A stretch of 43,846 bases of DNA, from contig CAIKPM010000016.1 of the NCBI GenBank assembly GCA_903829325.1, forward strand, positions 1-43,846, in the 5' to 3' direction. This document shows, piece after piece, positions 1 to 7,697 of this stretch. The DNA is from an uncultured bacterium. Lineage in GTDB: Bacteria > Vulcanimicrobiota > Vulcanimicrobiia > Vulcanimicrobiales > Vulcanimicrobiaceae. The notes under the pieces are model-generated. The model was not told the DNA's origin. It ran no database searches and was given only the letters and a program-made list of their open reading frames with translations. Each line of letters begins with the position of its first letter. Position 1 is the first letter of the stretch. The translations under genes and the position numbers were made by a program.

Positions 1-18
1 CAAAGAAATCACTCCCCT

Positions 19-79
19 GGATGGCCTCCGTTTGGTGTTCATGTAGACGAACATCCATTCTAGAGGCCATCCCTTTTTT
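19..79 (+). terminator. Hairpin followed by a T-run; likely terminator of a gene left of the window
   Basis: Ten-base arms at 19-28 and 63-72 are exact reverse complements (GGATGGCCTC / GAGGCCATCC). A nested shorter pair lies inside the loop (TGTTC at 36-40, GAACA at 49-53). The right arm is followed at once by CTTTTTTTA. This is the layout of a Rho-independent terminator read on the plus strand, although the loop is long. It probably ends a plus-strand gene lying mostly outside the window, perhaps the helper ATPase of the insertion element whose end-like repeats follow. Confidence 0.55.
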
Positions 80-87
80 ATGCTTGG

Positions 88-139
88 GGGGTGCAATTTC
101 TCGTTACCGCTAGGGGTGCACTTTCTCGCGAGCGTTACC
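88..139. mobile_element. Two direct repeats resembling the inner end repeats of an IS21-family element
   Basis: Two related units lie in tandem at 88-108 and 113-139. Both start GGGGTGCA, continue with TTTCTCG and end CGTTACC. IS21-family elements are known to carry several such repeats just inside each terminus, with units ending in GAGCGTT plus a few bases. Here the second unit contains GCGAGCGTTACC. No terminal TGT/ACA end and no transposase gene is in view, so this may be the right end of an element lying to the left, or a remnant. The assignment rests on pattern memory only. Confidence 0.4.
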
Positions 140-147
140 AGGGCATC

Positions 148-324
148 TCAAAACGAAGTCATCATTCTTCCGTGGAGCCTTTTCGCAACGGCTTCTGTTA
201 GCACCATTTGCCTGGCGTGGGCAGCTCGTTCACCTGCTTGACAACTAGCCCGATCTATCAAAACCGCAATTCTATAAGCGTCACCTTCCGCAAGGCACCA
301 AGCCTGTATAGGGTTATCGTGCAA
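148..324 (-). CDS. Possible small ORF (58 aa, TTG start), unknown function
   Basis: A short minus-strand frame runs from a TTG at 324 to TGA at 148-150. It reads through residues such as DNPIQAWCLAEGDAYRIAVL and ends GRMMTSF. It overlaps the end of the DUF4143 ATPase gene by about 11 nt in another frame. The composition is protein-like (helix-prone, charged) and the preceding GGGAAAG could act as a weak ribosome binding site. I do not recognise a family. It may be a real small gene, or the tail of a gene broken when the neighbouring insertion-element end arrived. Confidence 0.3.
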   Translation of the reverse strand: MHDNPIQAWCLAEGDAYRIAVLIDRASCQAGERAAHARQMVLTEAVAKRLHGRMMTSF

Positions 325-1495
325 CGCTTCTTTCCCGCAGTAATGTCAACAAGCCGCGGGGGCCCAGTGCCGTGACATTATGGGGCAGCGGAAAGCGTTC
401 TTCTTGCGCATAGACGACAAATTTTGCCGTCGGCTCCACGTCTTCACAGGCGATATGAAAACCCTTGCCTGGCGGCGTTGCGCTGCTGCGCTTGATCTCC
501 ACCGCCCAACGCTCGTGGGGGGGCAGCGAAAGAACCAAATCAATTTCCGCGCCCGCAGAGGTACGATAAAATCCCGCGCTCGCTCCCAAAGGGAGACTGG
601 CCAAGAGATTCTCGATCACCTGCCCTTCCCAACTGGCACCCGCAACGGGATGCCCCACAACCGCATCATAATCGTGCAAATTCAGCAACGCATGCACGAG
701 ACCACTATCCCGCACATAGACTTTCGGTGTACGCACCAGGCGTTTTTTGGTATTAACATGCCAAGGCTGCAAGCGCCTCAGCAAAAAGAGATCGCAAAAC
801 AAATCAAGATAGCGAATGACACTCGTATTTGAAAGACCCAGTGCTTGCGCTAGACGGCTGCTGTTGAGCATGGTGCCTTGCTCGTGGGCAAGCATCGTCC
901 AAAAATTCCGCAACGTGGTTACGGGTAGACGCCCGCCAAAGTGGGGGATTTCCCGTTCGAGATACGTCGCGAGAAAATTCTGTCGCCACACCAAGCTCGC
1001 CTCAGCGTTCGCCGCAAGAAAACTCTCGGGATAGCCACCCCGAATCCATAACTCGCGCTGTGCCAGGGGGCTCTGCGCAACCTCCGAGACCAAAAACGGG
1101 GTCAGTTCCAAATACGCAGCTCGCCCGGCTAAGCTCTCGGCTGATTGCTGCAGCAAATCCAAGGAAGCGGAACCCAACAGCAAAAATCGCCCGAGCCCTC
1201 GGCCCTGCCGTCGATCCTCATCAATCACTCCGCGCAAGATCGGAAAAAGTGCCGGTAACCGCTGAATCTCATCGAGCACAATACGCTGGTGGGGGTGGGC
1301 CGCAAAAAACTCAAGCGGATCAGACAATCGCAGCACATCCCGCGGCGATTCCAGATCAATATACACCGCATCAACCTCTTGCGCCAAGGCTCGAGCCAAA
1401 GTCGTCTTGCCAACCTGGCGAGGTCCAAGCAAGACAACCGCAGGAAAGGCCGCCAACCGAGCCGACAGCTGGGCCGTAAGCTCACGCGTTATCAT
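314..1495 (-). CDS. DUF4143-type AAA ATPase
   Basis: About 393 aa. The Walker A motif GPRQVGKT is at residues 24-31 and the Walker B-like IVLDEIQR is at about 72-79. A winged-helix-like middle (LAQALGLSNTSVIRYLDLF) follows, and the C-terminal part carries GAEIDLVL and AVEIKRS, the D...ExK pattern of a PD-(D/E)XK-like fold. This is the ATPase-DUF4143 architecture; members are common, often mobile, and of unclear cellular role. I chose ATG 1495 (MITREL). The longer frame starts inside the right arm of a perfect palindrome and is not believable. The start lies within the palindrome, so the mRNA is probably leaderless and the gene self-regulated. The gene stands alone in an accessory stretch beside insertion-element-like repeats, consistent with horizontal gain. 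Confidence 0.88.
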   Translation of the reverse strand: MITRELTAQLSARLAAFPAVVLLGPRQVGKTTLARALAQEVDAVYIDLESPRDVLRLSDPLEFFAAHPHQRIVLDEIQRLPALFPILRGVIDEDRRQGRGLGRFLLLGSASLDLLQQSAESLAGRAAYLELTPFLVSEVAQSPLAQRELWIRGGYPESFLAANAEASLVWRQNFLATYLEREIPHFGGRLPVTTLRNFWTMLAHEQGTMLNSSRLAQALGLSNTSVIRYLDLFCDLFLLRRLQPWHVNTKKRLVRTPKVYVRDSGLVHALLNLHDYDAVVGHPVAGASWEGQVIENLLASLPLGASAGFYRTSAGAEIDLVLSLPPHERWAVEIKRSSATPPGKGFHIACEDVEPTAKFVVYAQEERFPLPHNVTALGPRGLLTLLRERSVAR

Positions 1496-1535
1496 CCTTG
1501 CAATTATAACATTAAAAGTTATAATTGCAAGGATG
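1493..1535. promoter_or_regulatory. Perfect 18-bp inverted repeat holding two divergent -10 boxes
   Basis: Left arm 1493-1510 (CATCCTTGCAATTATAAC) and right arm 1518-1535 are exact reverse complements, separated by ATTAAAA. Each arm carries TATAAT read outward, with seven bases before an ATG. On the minus strand that ATG is the start of the DUF4143 ATPase; on the plus strand it opens only a 7-codon frame. It looks like a symmetrical operator overlapping a promoter that would start transcription at or next to the start codon. The binding protein is unknown and could be the ATPase itself through its winged-helix part (inference). Confidence 0.7.
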
Positions 1536-1604
1536 GACCCTGGAGTCATCCCCTGAGCATGATGGCGCTCGATTCGTTTCTCTCGAACCTATTCGGGGAA
1601 AAAC

Positions 1605-1979
1605 GTGCTCATGGATGCGCAAAATAGCAATGTATTCACTCGCCAAGTTGCTGACTATTCGCAAGCGGCCGGCCAAAAAATCCTCGATACGGCGAAAAAT
1701 CTTCATACAGTTGCTGGGCAACTAAAATCCGATGGAATGACGCAACGCGCGGGAGAGCTTGCAGAATCGACTGCCGCAACGATCGAGCGGATAGGTGCCT
1801 ATTTGCATGAGAGCGATCCACACAGGCTTTTACATGATGCAGAACGATTCACACGTCAGCGTCCGTGGACAGTTGCAGTTAGCAGTTTCGCCGTAGGGCT
1901 CGGCGGCGCGCGCTTGCTCAAGGCCAGTGCCCAGCGCCGTGCACAGGCCGGCGCAGCATCCTATCAATATGAAGACTAG
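1605..1979 (+). CDS. Small coiled protein with C-terminal membrane anchor (ElaB/DUF883-like)
   Basis: About 124 aa. A long hydrophilic helical region carries AGQKILDTAKNLHTVAGQL and LAESTAATIERIGAYL. Near the C-terminus is RPWTVAVSSFAVGLGGARLL followed by arginines, the shape of ElaB/YqjD/DUF883 and DUF3618-like tail-anchored proteins. Such proteins are usually stress or stationary-phase membrane proteins, some of which bind ribosomes; function here is not shown. GTG 1605 has GGGGA at good spacing. ATG 1611 is an alternative that removes two residues. The next gene follows in 39 nt and ends in a similar membrane motif, so the two are probably co-transcribed and related. Confidence 0.7.
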   Translation: MLMDAQNSNVFTRQVADYSQAAGQKILDTAKNLHTVAGQLKSDGMTQRAGELAESTAATIERIGAYLHESDPHRLLHDAERFTRQRPWTVAVSSFAVGLGGARLLKASAQRRAQAGAASYQYED

Positions 1980-2018
1980 CGCAAAGAATTACTCGATACG
2001 GTAAAGGATCAAATTTCG

Positions 2019-2387
2019 ATGGAAAAGTCTGCAGAAAAGATTCAAAATGACATTGTGCAAATGCGCAACGACCTTGGAGACACGATGCACGCCCTTGGCG
2101 ATAAAAATAACATGAAAGCCCGTGCGAAAGACGTTTTACATGAAAAAACCGACGCGATTAAAGAGGTTGTCGACGGGGCGGTAGGTCGCATTGCTACTGG
2201 TTCAGGCGATACGAAAGAAGCAATCAAACAAGTCAGTGATCAAGCTCAGACGCTGGTTGCCAATGCAAAATCGAAAGCCGGATCAAAGATCGGCGCGGTT
2301 CAAGCAAACCCATTAGGCATAGCGCTTGGATCGTTAGCGGTAGGATTTGTTATCGGTTCGCTTTTGCCCGCGAGACAACGCCGCTAG
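2019..2387 (+). CDS. DUF3618-like membrane-tailed protein
   Basis: 122 aa. The N-terminal stretch KIQNDIVQMRNDLGDTMHAL followed by KARAKDVL matches the DUF3618 pattern (IxxDIxxxRxxLxxTxxAL...KxRAK). An amphipathic helical middle follows, then a C-terminal hydrophobic anchor (NPLGIALGSLAVGFVIGSLL) and a basic tail. AAGGA lies 10-14 nt before ATG 2019, a good ribosome binding site. It pairs with the upstream gene, which has the same long-helix-plus-anchor plan. It is probably an inner-membrane-associated structural or stress protein; no enzymatic motif is present. Confidence 0.75.
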   Translation: MEKSAEKIQNDIVQMRNDLGDTMHALGDKNNMKARAKDVLHEKTDAIKEVVDGAVGRIATGSGDTKEAIKQVSDQAQTLVANAKSKAGSKIGAVQANPLGIALGSLAVGFVIGSLLPARQRR

Positions 2388-2400
2388 TCACGAAGAATGC

Positions 2401-2916
2401 TTATAAATGATGCCAAGCAAGGTTTGCATGCAGAGGTAAGTCGTTCATCCGCTTAAGAAAAAGAACGATCTGCCACTGTTGCTTTTCGGTCAGCGAATCG
2501 GAGAATGCAGGCATACCGGTCAAGCGAATGCCGTTATGCACTTTCCAATACGTCACTCCAACGGGATCATCGGTGACATCATCACGCATGAATTGCGGCG
2601 GTTTTTGATAGAGACCTCGCGCAATCGCGGTCGGCTTGTCTTTCGTCGTACCATGGCAAACCGCGCAATTTTGCCCATACAAAAGCACGCCTTGCGTAAG
2701 ATTCGCATCGCTCATCGGGATCGGCGCATCCCCCTGGGGAGCCTCGCGACGGATAGTCGCATTGAGCGAAATACGCGCCATCGTTCGTTCAAGCGTGCTT
2801 GGCTTGGCGTTCGCGTTCGCGGGAATGAAGCCACTGAAGACGGCAGCCACACCCAAACAGGCGATCAAACCAAACGATGCAAGTATACCAACGAAAAAAC
2901 CCGAACTTATACGCAT
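2401..2916 (-). CDS. Membrane-anchored mono-heme cytochrome c
   Basis: 171 aa from ATG 2916, chosen because the protein then begins with a clean signal-anchor (MRISSGFFVGILASFGLIAC); the longer frame has no such start. The heme attachment motif CAVCH is at residues 84-88, and a Met ligand is likely at M135 in RLTGMPAF. The remainder (WKVHNGI, LTEKQQWQIVLFLKRM) is typical of class I cytochromes c of the CccA/CoxB-tail type. It should face the periplasm and carry electrons. It lies 83 nt downstream of a TauE/SafE permease, which could point to a sulfur-related pair, but no sulfur enzyme is nearby. Confidence 0.85.
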   Translation of the reverse strand: MRISSGFFVGILASFGLIACLGVAAVFSGFIPANANAKPSTLERTMARISLNATIRREAPQGDAPIPMSDANLTQGVLLYGQNCAVCHGTTKDKPTAIARGLYQKPPQFMRDDVTDDPVGVTYWKVHNGIRLTGMPAFSDSLTEKQQWQIVLFLKRMNDLPLHANLAWHHL

Positions 2917-2999
2917 AGAACTAGAGACTCTTTCTTTCCTGGCACTGAGCGGAACAAAGCTATTGAAGGTCACCTTGAAAAATAGGAGTGATGCATTAT

Positions 3000-3776
3000 C
3001 TATCGATGCAAGAGTAACGCAATGCCACTGATCGTCGCAAGAGCGGCGAAAAGAGTTTTGAGCAATCGCTCGCGTAGGTGAACAGCACAATATACCCCGA
3101 GCGGAACCGTTGCAAACCCACCGACTGCTAAGAACAATCCGGTTTCCCAATGGACATTTCCCGCTTTGCTATATGCAACAAGATTGATCAGCGCCCCCGG
3201 CAACGATGAAACGGTCGAAACCCCTTGCGCCATTGCCTGAGAATAGCCAAAACAAAGTGCCAACATCGCAATGATAAATAATCCGCCACCGACGCCAAAT
3301 AATCCAGCCAGAAATCCGGCAGCTAGGCCGAGAACGATAGCCCAATGCATTGCAATGTCGTGCGACTTTAAGCCATCAAGCTCTACGGCCGGCTTTGTGC
3401 GGTATGCCTTGCGCACGGTTTCTGCCGCTAATAAGAATAAAAATACGGCAAAGTACTCTCGCAACGTGCTACTGGATATACGCGTCGCCAATGACGAAGA
3501 AAGCACGTTCGTTGGGATTGAACTCAAGCCCAAGACAATAGCTAATTTCCAGTCTATTTTTTTCTGCTTGTGGTAATTGAGCGCACCCATCAGCAAATTA
3601 GAAACGACCATCAGCATGGCCGTTCCCTCTGCAGCCTGCTGCGACAGCGATCCCACTAGGCTCAACGCAGGGATAGCAATGACACCACCCCCTATGCCAA
3701 AAATTCCACCCAGTATGCCAATCATCGATCCGATTACTAATGTGACTAGCAGCACATCCACGTTACCATTGATCAA
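3000..3776 (-). CDS. TauE/SafE (TSUP) family permease
   Basis: 258 aa, about eight hydrophobic segments. It shows the duplicated glycine-rich signatures of the family: GILGGIFGIGGGVIAIPAL near the N-terminus and GFLAGLFGVGGGLFIIAML in the second half. TSUP proteins export or import small sulfur- or carbon-containing anions such as sulfite or sulfoacetate; the substrate cannot be read from sequence. Length and topology are normal and no break is seen. It precedes the cytochrome c gene on the same strand with a short gap, so the two may be co-transcribed. Confidence 0.88.
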   Translation of the reverse strand: MINGNVDVLLVTLVIGSMIGILGGIFGIGGGVIAIPALSLVGSLSQQAAEGTAMLMVVSNLLMGALNYHKQKKIDWKLAIVLGLSSIPTNVLSSSLATRISSSTLREYFAVFLFLLAAETVRKAYRTKPAVELDGLKSHDIAMHWAIVLGLAAGFLAGLFGVGGGLFIIAMLALCFGYSQAMAQGVSTVSSLPGALINLVAYSKAGNVHWETGLFLAVGGFATVPLGVYCAVHLRERLLKTLFAALATISGIALLLHR

Positions 3777-3815
3777 AGCAGTGAACTTTCGTGAGCACCA
3801 TCAGCATTCTGACGT

Positions 3816-4358
3816 TCAGGATTCATGCTTTCCCGTAACATAAAGCGCCACTGCGACGAGCAGCAAGCCAAGAGCCAGGTATAGCAAATCCAAAGAGGTG
3901 TTGATCTGAGATTTTAACGCCCATTCAAAGTAGCGTATTACCAGAATAAGAAAGATCACTTTTCCGAGTCGCGCTTTCAGATCGTCAATCGTTTGAATGA
4001 ACAAAACACCAGTTGCTAGATCTGATTTTTCTGCAGGATCAATCTTGCTAATAAAAATCTCGTATAATCCGAATGAAAAAATCATCAAGATCGTTGCGAA
4101 CAGATAGCCATCAACAATTTCAGCGATCGTCGTTAGAATCTCGCTATGGAAACTGCGCTGCATGGGCGACCCCATCGTCAAAGAACCATAGTGAACAACC
4201 TCACGAAGTAACATGAGACAATCGGCGGTCGCAACATAAAACATGATCCCGGAAGCCACGAGACTGGCTAACACGGCGATTATCGCAATGAAGCGACTAC
4301 TCCACAAAAAATTCTCGAAGTAATACTCGATGCGCTTCGCAATCTTCATCGGTTCCAT
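3816..4358 (-). CDS. YqhA/UPF0114 family membrane protein
   Basis: About 180 aa from ATG 4358 (MEPMKIAKRIEYYFENFLW), preferred over the TTG 18 nt upstream because GAGG sits 4 nt before it. The N-terminal FENFLWSSRFIAIIAVLASL, a second TM segment with YLFATILMIFSFGLYEIFIS, and LGKVIFLILVIRYFE are characteristic of UPF0114. The family has four predicted TM helices and no firmly known function. It is followed by the TSUP permease after 39 nt. Nothing is missing; the residues between TM1 and TM2 are ordinary. Confidence 0.82.
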   Translation of the reverse strand: MEPMKIAKRIEYYFENFLWSSRFIAIIAVLASLVASGIMFYVATADCLMLLREVVHYGSLTMGSPMQRSFHSEILTTIAEIVDGYLFATILMIFSFGLYEIFISKIDPAEKSDLATGVLFIQTIDDLKARLGKVIFLILVIRYFEWALKSQINTSLDLLYLALGLLLVAVALYVTGKHES

Positions 4359-4400
4359 GAAGCCTCGTTTGTTCAACGACTTTCGTTATCGGACCTGGGT

Positions 4401-5330
4401 TCAGGGAAGCATTGCGAATATATCAATATCTCGCTCGTTAACCTGGCCCATCAACGCGCTCACTAATAGTGTTTTGGCATACGTCATCACCGATAGCATG
4501 CTGGTATATTTATCGGAATTATCGACGGTATCGATTGTATACGAAACATAAGAAAAATCCTCATCGTTGCAGCTCGTACCAATCGTTAACGTATTGACCG
4601 CAGACAAGATATCTCGCGGAATACACACCACACTCACGAAGCGTGGCTCAGTCGGTAAGATGAATTGCACTTGAGGCCAATCGTTCTTCACGATACGCTC
4701 CACGCTGAGATATTCTTTGACCCGTTGCTCGCGCAAAGCAAATATGGCTGCAGGCAGGTCAAGTTGCAGACCAAGCACGTCATTGACGGCTTGTAGCGCC
4801 GTGGGCAAAACGACTGGCGCCAATGCCCCATCAGCCTGGATGTATTCTCGCAACGTTGCACCGTTTGGCGCGATCATAGAATCAAGCAAGCTCAGCAGCG
4901 GTATCTCGTACGGCGCTAAGCGTTCACGCAGCATCTTCGTAGCGCAGACAGCAAGACGATTTCGTTCAATTTCATCGGATGTGCCAGATGAATCTGAGGC
5001 GACATGCACGGCAGCACTAGGCCCCCAAACAGCAATCTTGGGATAGATGCCTTTGAGCCAAAGAAAAACGCCCGCATAGTGTTCCACAACAGCAGCAATT
5101 GCGTCATCCTCGGAGAGCGATTCACCCTGCTGCTTGGCAAGAGCTTCTGCGACATAATCAATCCCGCCAAAATGCAAAAGCACCCAGCCTGTATAATCCG
5201 GCGGAAGGACAGGAGCCATGTCCTCCAACTTAAATTCACCTAGGAATTGATGGCTTGGAATACCCTGCCAAAAAGCGGCGTGCTGATCGCCAATCACAAA
5301 CAACGATGAGACATCAGACATAGCGCTCAT
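4401..5330 (-). CDS. SGNH-hydrolase paralogue lacking catalytic residues (probable pseudoenzyme)
   Basis: 309 aa. It aligns over its length with the gene just upstream. The block I motif, GDSH in the neighbour, is GDQH here, so the nucleophilic Ser is Gln. The block III position keeps HFGGIDY rather than GxND. The block V stretch reads QADGALAPVVL without the DxxH seen in the neighbour. A C-terminal domain is shared (NDWPQVQFILP here, DMQWLRFMLP there; RDIDIF here, HDIEIY there). No signal peptide is visible, so it is probably cytoplasmic. Its ATG overlaps the upstream stop (ATGA at 5327-5330), implying translational coupling. It may be a regulatory or binding partner of the active copy (inference). 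Confidence 0.72.
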   Translation of the reverse strand: MSAMSDVSSLFVIGDQHAAFWQGIPSHQFLGEFKLEDMAPVLPPDYTGWVLLHFGGIDYVAEALAKQQGESLSEDDAIAAVVEHYAGVFLWLKGIYPKIAVWGPSAAVHVASDSSGTSDEIERNRLAVCATKMLRERLAPYEIPLLSLLDSMIAPNGATLREYIQADGALAPVVLPTALQAVNDVLGLQLDLPAAIFALREQRVKEYLSVERIVKNDWPQVQFILPTEPRFVSVVCIPRDILSAVNTLTIGTSCNDEDFSYVSYTIDTVDNSDKYTSMLSVMTYAKTLLVSALMGQVNERDIDIFAMLP

Positions 5331-6448
5331 ACACGCTCTGAAATACGGGCATCGCTCATCCCCTTGATTGTTGGAATATATCTTGATTGCTGTAACACAC
5401 TATCACGAATCGCGAATAACGATTCGCGGAAATATGGAATGTAGTTTGAGATTTGCGATCCGCATTTGTATATTTCAATATCATGCTCAGTAATAAGTCG
5501 CGCAGGTGATGCAAACAATAAATGACGTGCATAGAGATCCAGACGAAAATAGCGCTTCTGGGTCGCGGGTGAACCATCTTCACTGAAATGCCAAGAACGC
5601 ATTTCATACGTCATATCAAGCGAGGTCGCGATATCGATCCGCTGTAAACTGCGAAAAGTGTCCGGCCAAATACCAATTTCAGCAATGTATTGACCGCCTT
5701 CTGGCAACATGAAACGTAGCCATTGCATATCAAACATCTCGCACGGATCGACCGCACTAAAATTGCGGATACGCGATTCTTTCATCACCAGCGGATCATC
5801 AGCGATTTTTAGATGCAAACCCAAGGCGGCATTGGTTAACTGCAATGCATACGGCATCATTATTTGTGCTGGATGCCATTTATCGTCACAATACAAATGG
5901 GTATCAGCGTGCCCGTCGCGCCCAATCATGGCCTCAGCCATGGAAACAACAGGTATTGCGAGCGGCCATAACCGCTCGATCAGCATCCCCGTAAAAATCA
6001 GAACAGCGGCGTTGCGCTCTGCTTCGGTACCAACGTTCGCAAGATGTAGCGGGCTATCAGTTGTTGCGGGCGGACCAAAAATCGCCACTTTGGGATATAT
6101 TTCTCGCACTTCATTAATGAACGTGATATATCGATCAACAACTTCGCTAATAGCATCACCAAGGGTAAGGCGTGGAACCTGCCGCCAAATCCAACCATTG
6201 CAATCATTCGCTCCAAACGACAACATCAGCCAGCCGCGCAAGCCCTGCGCAACCGCATCGCGTATCGCTTGTAAGGCCACGATTCGCGCCTGTGTCACCG
6301 AGGTTTCGCTCAAAAGACTATACGCGGTTGCACCGGGAATCGTTAAAGAGCGAACGCCCGGAATGCAGTCGGAAGCCCCTTGGTTCCCGCTGCCATTCCA
6401 AAAATTTGTGTGGCTATCACCAACCACAAACAACTCGATTCCCTGCAT
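5327..6448 (-). CDS. SGNH/GDSL-like hydrolase with an added C-terminal domain
   Basis: 373 aa. Near the N-terminus IELFVVGDSHTNFW gives block I with the catalytic Ser. MLSFGANDCNGWIW gives the block III GxND with its oxyanion Asn. DDKWHPAQIM gives the block V Asp-x-x-His. Together these support an intact SGNH esterase/lipase-type domain of about 220 residues, followed by a 150-residue domain I do not recognise. Substrate is unknown; the family includes esterases and carbohydrate O-acetyl hydrolases. No signal peptide is seen. It is translationally coupled to a paralogue that has lost the same residues. Confidence 0.75.
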   Translation of the reverse strand: MQGIELFVVGDSHTNFWNGSGNQGASDCIPGVRSLTIPGATAYSLLSETSVTQARIVALQAIRDAVAQGLRGWLMLSFGANDCNGWIWRQVPRLTLGDAISEVVDRYITFINEVREIYPKVAIFGPPATTDSPLHLANVGTEAERNAAVLIFTGMLIERLWPLAIPVVSMAEAMIGRDGHADTHLYCDDKWHPAQIMMPYALQLTNAALGLHLKIADDPLVMKESRIRNFSAVDPCEMFDMQWLRFMLPEGGQYIAEIGIWPDTFRSLQRIDIATSLDMTYEMRSWHFSEDGSPATQKRYFRLDLYARHLLFASPARLITEHDIEIYKCGSQISNYIPYFRESLFAIRDSVLQQSRYIPTIKGMSDARISERV

Positions 6449-6499
6449 ACAAGAGCTATCGGAAACGAAGTCAGATTACTTAAGGCGACCTCAGGCTAC

Positions 6500-7603
6500 C
6501 TAAAATAAAATAGGCGCCGACGGCCTTGATTCGAGGGCTGGGTACTTTTGTGCGATTGCGTCTAAGACATCCTGAGAGCCGCTTGCATAGTAAGCAACCG
6601 TTTCGGCCGAGTGTTGGTCCATCAAGGGATGCTCTAAAATTTTGATCAGATTTTGTGGCGCTTTAGCATTTTGCATACTCATCAACTGAAGTACATATCC
6701 GTCTGTTGCTGGGTGTTTGAGGGCCATCTGCAAGATTTCCTCATTTCCCCGACCAGCGCTTAGAATCTTGAGCAGAATACCGCTATCAACTCCAGGATGC
6801 GCCGCAATCGCCAGGAGGGTAGTTGGATCTCCCTGGCTATGCTCAATAGCTGTAGTCAGCGTCTCAGAAACGGTTCCCCACCAAGTATCAGCAAACACTC
6901 GGTGCCGCACAAGCATCAAAAGAATCTCGTGCTTACCCCGCGCCTTCTCCAAAACCTCAGACAACACTTTGCGAACTTCTGGCAAGTATTTGTGGATATA
7001 CGTGCCAGTCGTAATCTTATTTTGCGGTGTCTCGTCAAGGAGCGGACGCCACAGCTTGTCTTCAATCAATTGATGACCCAGCACACCAACCAAAACAGCG
7101 GCCTCACCCTGACTCTGCTCAACAATGCGGAGCAGCATATGATAGTCGACCAACGGATGCTTCAGCAAGCGAGTGAGCACATCAGGCTTGCCCTCACTGT
7201 ACTTGAGAACCCAACCAAGCAAGTCATCATTGCATAAGCTATGCTTCAGCACTGCGTCGACGACGCCTAGATCTGCATTACTCCTGACAAGAATATTCTC
7301 GAGTAACGGACGGTTAGTCAAGCGATGCGTAACCAAGCTTGTGAGGACCTCACGATTGCCCTCGGAGTTGTACAAGACAGCGGCAAGCACGTCGTGATTG
7401 ACCTCTGGATGTCGCAAACATGCTTGCAGAATCTCGGGGTTGCCTTGACTGGCAAAAGCTAGAGCGTTGAGGTCACGATTTTCCTTGTTTGCCGAGAACG
7501 ATATGCGATCGGCCGAAGGTGAGCAAGCGAGGTGAGCACCACAGACACGTGTCCGAAGCGAGGACACAGGCGTCGATGGGCGCGATGGGACTGGGGGCAA
7601 CAT
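6500..7603 (-). CDS. Orphan protein of about ten 28-residue helical repeats
   Basis: About 367 aa from ATG 7603, chosen because AAGGA lies about 10 nt before it and because upstream frames start inside a TATATA promoter-like stretch. A Ser/Pro-rich N-terminal tail of about 45 residues is followed by tandem units. Examples begin GNPEILQACLRHPEVNHDVL, GNREVLTSLVTHRLTNRPLL, GKPDVLTRLLKHPLVDYHML, GNEEILQMALKHPATDGYVL. The approximate consensus is G-N-x-E-V-L-x-x-L-L-K-H-P-x-x-D-x-x-x-L-L-x-x-I-L-x-x-S, i.e. two short helices per unit. It resembles leucine-rich variant or HEAT-like solenoids but matches none that I can name. Solenoids bind proteins; no partner is evident. No signal peptide or membrane segment is visible. 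Confidence 0.7.
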   Translation of the reverse strand: MLPPVPSRPSTPVSSLRTRVCGAHLACSPSADRISFSANKENRDLNALAFASQGNPEILQACLRHPEVNHDVLAAVLYNSEGNREVLTSLVTHRLTNRPLLENILVRSNADLGVVDAVLKHSLCNDDLLGWVLKYSEGKPDVLTRLLKHPLVDYHMLLRIVEQSQGEAAVLVGVLGHQLIEDKLWRPLLDETPQNKITTGTYIHKYLPEVRKVLSEVLEKARGKHEILLMLVRHRVFADTWWGTVSETLTTAIEHSQGDPTTLLAIAAHPGVDSGILLKILSAGRGNEEILQMALKHPATDGYVLQLMSMQNAKAPQNLIKILEHPLMDQHSAETVAYYASGSQDVLDAIAQKYPALESRPSAPILF

Positions 7604-7697
7604 TATCCAAGAATCCTTGTGCTGGAGCATATATACAACTTGCACAATGTCGCCAGGTGAACAGTCGGCAAGAGCTCTTGGAATGTTTTTGTGGAGC

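Noticed and set aside
5709-6503. 264-codon plus-strand frame
   Set aside because: It lies opposite the intact SGNH hydrolase gene; its translation shows no family features and reflects the codon pattern of the real strand.
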